A stretch of 7,499 nucleotides of DNA from Planctomycetaceae bacterium (GTDB lineage Bacteria > Planctomycetota > Planctomycetia > Pirellulales > JAEUIK01). The notes beneath the pieces were generated by a model. That model was not told where the DNA came from and made no database searches. It saw only the letters and a program-made list of their open reading frames with translations. Both the position numbers and the translations under genes were made by a program. Each line of letters starts with the position of its first letter. Within the stretch, counting starts at the first letter, position 1. The DNA lies in contig JAEUIK010000477.1 of NCBI GenBank assembly GCA_016793185.1, forward strand, positions 1 through 7,499, written 5' to 3'. This document shows positions 5,311 to 7,499 of this stretch, piece after piece.

Positions 5311-6651
5311 GTGCCTTTTCGTTTCGCCTGGATCACGCTTCTGCTTCTCTCGACGTCGATTGCGGCCCCCGCCTCTGCCCGCGAGTTTCGCTTTCAATCG
5401 CTGGGGGTGCTCCCGGGGGGAATCGACAGCTCGGCGTTCGGCGTCTCGGCCGACGGTTCGTTTGTGGTCGGGGCGAGCCGCGCGCTCGGCGGCGACCGGG
5501 CCTATCGCTGGTCGGCCAAGAGCGGCATGGTCGCCATCGGCGACCTCGCCGGCGGCGACGTCGACAGCGACGCCTATGCCATCTCCAGCAACGGCCTCGT
5601 GATCGTCGGCTACGGCACCTCGGACCGCGGCCGCGAGGCGTTCCGCTGGAATGCGCTCACCGGCATGTCGAGCCTCGGTTCGCTCGCGCCAGACTTTCCC
5701 TATGGTACGGCGTATGGCCTCTCGGCCGACGCCAAAATCACCGTGGGTTTCTGCGGCACCGAGAACGGGGTCGAAGCCTTTCGCTGGACCGCCGCCGGAG
5801 GGTTGCAAGCCCTGGGGGGCCTGACGCCGGACTTTCTCAACAGCTTTGCGTTCGGGATTTCGCCCGACGGGGGTGTGATCGTCGGCGCGAGCCAGTCGCC
5901 GGACCACTACGAGGCCTTCCGCTGGGATAGTGCGCACGGCATGGTTGGCCTAGGGAGTCTCGCCGAGGGATACGATAGCTTTGCCTATGCCGCCTCCAGC
6001 AACGGTTCGGTCATTGTCGGCGACAGCTTTTCGTCCGTCGGTAAGCAGGCCTTTCGCTGGACGCAAAACGGCGGAATGATCGGCCTCGGAGATCTGCCGG
6101 GGGGCGACTTCCAAAGCAACGCCACCAGCGTTTCCGGCGATGGCACGATCGTCGTCGGCAGCAGCTATGCCGAAAATGGCGCCGCCGCGTTCCTCTGGAC
6201 CGCCACCAGCGGAATGCTCAGCCTGCAAGGGCTGCTCGAGCACAACGACATCGCCAACCTTGCCAATTGGCAGTTGCGCGAAGCCAACGCCATTTCGACC
6301 GACGGACGGACCATCGTCGGAGCCGGTGTCGATCCCAACGGCGCTACGCGCGGCTGGATCGTCACGCTTCCCAACCGAGGCGACGCCAACTTCGACGACA
6401 TCGTCGACGGCGCGGACTATACCCTCTGGGCGAACCACTACCTCGCCACCGGCGCCAAGTGGGCCGATGGCGACTTCAATTTCGACGGCGTCGTCGGCGG
6501 CGGCGACTACACGATCTGGGCCGATCGCTATGCGCCGGGCACCGTCCTGTCGGTCGCTGCCGTGCCCGAGCCGGCCAGTGGCCTGTTGGCGGCAGTGGGC
6601 GTCGCGCTGGTCGCGCTGCTGCCGATTGCTCGGCGCCGCCGTGCGCGATGA
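5311..6651 (+). CDS. Secreted HAF-repeat protein with dockerin-like pair and PEP-CTERM tail
   Basis: 446 residues from a GTG. Residues 1-23 are a signal peptide ending P-A-S-A, with the cut expected before R24. Residues 24-355 are about seven HAF-type repeats of roughly 45-50 residues, each with a core like A-F-G-I-S-P-D-G-x-V-I-V-G-A-S, then E-A-F-R-W, then G-M-x-x-L-G-D-L; the last repeat is incomplete. Such repeats are predicted to form extracellular beta-rich, probably propeller-like, structures of unknown ligand. Residues 357-407 are two dockerin-type loops. The first (D358, N360, D362, D366, D369) is complete; in the second (D388, N390, D392, G396, D399) Gly replaces the fourth acidic residue. 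Residues 419-446 are the V-P-E-P-A sorting tail with hydrophobic helix and R-R-R-R-A-R end. An exosortase-type enzyme should process it. The tail is clearly paralogous to that of the protein at 853-2073. Confidence 0.92.
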   Translation: MPFRFAWITLLLLSTSIAAPASAREFRFQSLGVLPGGIDSSAFGVSADGSFVVGASRALGGDRAYRWSAKSGMVAIGDLAGGDVDSDAYAISSNGLVIVGYGTSDRGREAFRWNALTGMSSLGSLAPDFPYGTAYGLSADAKITVGFCGTENGVEAFRWTAAGGLQALGGLTPDFLNSFAFGISPDGGVIVGASQSPDHYEAFRWDSAHGMVGLGSLAEGYDSFAYAASSNGSVIVGDSFSSVGKQAFRWTQNGGMIGLGDLPGGDFQSNATSVSGDGTIVVGSSYAENGAAAFLWTATSGMLSLQGLLEHNDIANLANWQLREANAISTDGRTIVGAGVDPNGATRGWIVTLPNRGDANFDDIVDGADYTLWANHYLATGAKWADGDFNFDGVVGGGDYTIWADRYAPGTVLSVAAVPEPASGLLAAVGVALVALLPIARRRRAR

Positions 6652-6670
6652 CTCGCGCCGGAGGCCCGAG
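6652..6670. terminator. Candidate shared terminator hairpin between convergent genes
   Basis: Directly after the HAF stop, CTCG (6652-6655) pairs with CGAG (6667-6670) and GCC (6657-6659) with GGC (6663-6665), with one C-C mismatch and a GGA loop. Only three T follow before the DUF4112 stop. It fills most of the 27-bp gap between two convergent genes, where a two-way terminator is expected, but it is short. Confidence 0.35.
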
Positions 6671-6678
6671 CCGATCTT

Positions 6679-7215
6679 TCAAGCGCCCCCGAACAGCGCT
6701 CGCCCGATCGCGACCACGATCCAATAGGTGAACAGCAGGGCGCCGGCGAGCACCGCCAGAATCACCGCGCCGATCGCGGCGACGAACAGCCAATCGCCGC
6801 GGCGCACGCGGCGCAGCTCGCCCGGCGTCGCGGCGGCGTGCGCCCTGAGCAGGGCGACGTTCCGCGTGTTCGCTTTCCAGGCGACGTCGAAAAAGTCTCC
6901 CAGCAACGGCAGCGACCCGATCACCAGGTCGATGATCACGTTCAGCGCCATCCGCACCAGCGTGACGCGCGGCACGCCGTAACGGGCGGCGGCCTGCAGG
7001 ATGTACAGCGACACCAGCGCCAAGAGCGTATCCCCCGCACCGGGCAACAGCCCGATGATGGCGTCGAACCCAAAGCGGATGGGGGTGCCGGGGATGGCAA
7101 AGACGCTATCCATCCAGCGCGCGAGCTGCTCCAGATCGCCGATCCGGGGCACGTGCTCCCCTTCCTGGAACACCGTGACCGGCGGACTCTCGGGCGTTCG
7201 CGACCTGTCGATCAT
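6679..7215 (-). CDS. DUF4112 membrane protein
   Basis: 178 residues. The ATG at 7215 is preferred because GGGAG (7224-7228) lies 8 nt before it; the in-frame GTG at 7230 would overlap that site. The sequence fits the DUF4112 family of small bacterial membrane proteins of unknown function. Family marks are L-A-R-W-M-D-S-V-F-x-I-P-G-T (about 31-44), R-F-G-F-D-A-I-I-G-L-L-P-G-A-G-D (47-62) and a second related block D-L-V-I-G-S-L-P-L-L-G-D-F-F-D (96-110), followed by W-K-A-N-x-R-N. The two GLLPGAGD/GSLPLLGD blocks look like an internal duplication, each in a hydrophobic stretch. A long hydrophobic segment at about 142-170 closes the protein. The gene is convergent with the HAF gene and divergent from the zinc-ribbon gene. 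Nothing in the context explains its role. Confidence 0.9.
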   Translation of the reverse strand: MIDRSRTPESPPVTVFQEGEHVPRIGDLEQLARWMDSVFAIPGTPIRFGFDAIIGLLPGAGDTLLALVSLYILQAAARYGVPRVTLVRMALNVIIDLVIGSLPLLGDFFDVAWKANTRNVALLRAHAAATPGELRRVRRGDWLFVAAIGAVILAVLAGALLFTYWIVVAIGRALFGGA

Positions 7216-7300
7216 AGACGGCTCTCCCACGCTGCGGCGATCCTCACGGCAGTTTAGCCCAATCGTCGCTGGGCGGCTGCGCGGGTGGTAGGATGGAGGG

Positions 7301-7499
7301 ATGGACTTGTTTGGCGATACCGATCCGCGACTAATGCCTCCTCATTTCTTCTGGAGTGCCATCCGCGTTGATTACTCGACGGCGCAGCGGGCCGATACCT
7401 CGCAGCAGAATTTTACCGTGGCTCCGCGCCATTGGTATCTCGACGCTTACATCCGTTGCTGCGATTGCCAGGAGGTTTTTCGATTTGACGCGTCTGAAC
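7301..7499 (+). CDS. Small zinc-ribbon protein, 5' part
   Basis: 66 codons are visible before the window ends, with no stop. The ATG at 7301 follows AGGA (7290-7293) at 7 nt. Near the edge, R-H-W-Y-L-D-A-Y-I-R-C-C-D-C-Q-E-V-F-R-F (residues 43-62) closely resembles the start of the probable zinc-ribbon family zf-trcl, usually F-x-C-x-D-C-G-x-E-F-x-F-T-A-x-E-Q. C53 and C56 form the first C-x2-C knuckle; the second pair would lie beyond the window. The protein carries about 40 residues in front of the ribbon. A metal-binding role is likely; the biological function of the family is unknown. Confidence 0.75.
   Translation, partial: MDLFGDTDPRLMPPHFFWSAIRVDYSTAQRADTSQQNFTVAPRHWYLDAYIRCCDCQEVFRFDASE

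Noticed and set aside
5125..5937. 270-codon minus-strand open frame opposite the HAF gene start
   Set aside because: It is a mirror of the periodic HAF repeats, with repeated charged strings and no start signal; the signal peptide and repeats on the plus strand explain the sequence.
5400..6360. HAF repeats as a DNA tandem repeat array
   Set aside because: The periodicity is at protein level; the DNA units have diverged too far to count as a nucleotide repeat.

Overview
The window most likely comes from a planctomycete of the Pirellulales type. It is GC-rich. Two proteins combine a signal peptide, a dockerin-like calcium-loop pair of the G-D-x-N-x-D-x-x-V-D-G-A-D-Y-T-x-W-A type and a VPEP C-terminal sorting tail, and between them lies a DUF1559 pseudopilin with the H-X9-DG motif. 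That combination is a strong planctomycete signature. The assignment rests on protein families recognised by eye; no search was run.

Layout. 1-329: 3' end of an old-yellow-enzyme type NAD(P)H:flavin oxidoreductase. 460-533: tRNA-Arg(CCU). 534-852: a long non-coding stretch with candidate promoters and several perfect hairpins. 853-2073 and 2070-3125: a two-gene operon (ATGA overlap) of a beta-propeller/dockerin/PEP-CTERM protein and a DUF1559 pseudopilin. 3095-3850 (minus): a DUF2071 (YqjF-like) protein that overlaps the pseudopilin tail to tail by 31 bp. 3983-4954 (minus): a HIRAN-domain protein with a TerB-like helical N-terminus and a single C-terminal membrane helix. 4955-5310: a divergent intergenic region with tandem and inverted repeats. 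5311-6651: a HAF-repeat/dockerin/PEP-CTERM protein. 6679-7215 (minus): a DUF4112 membrane protein. 7301 to the end: the 5' part of a small zinc-ribbon protein.

How it fits together. The two PEP-CTERM proteins share a near-identical C-terminal cassette (dockerin pair plus VPEP tail) behind unrelated repeat ectodomains, so both should follow the same exosortase-type surface route. The pseudopilin is translationally coupled to the first of them. The remaining genes (flavin oxidoreductase, DUF2071, HIRAN, DUF4112, zinc ribbon) look like unlinked chromosomal genes.

I see no CRISPR array, transposase, phage gene or recognisable defence operon. The best candidates for something undescribed are the membrane-anchored HIRAN protein and the coupling of the PEP-CTERM surface protein to the pseudopilin.
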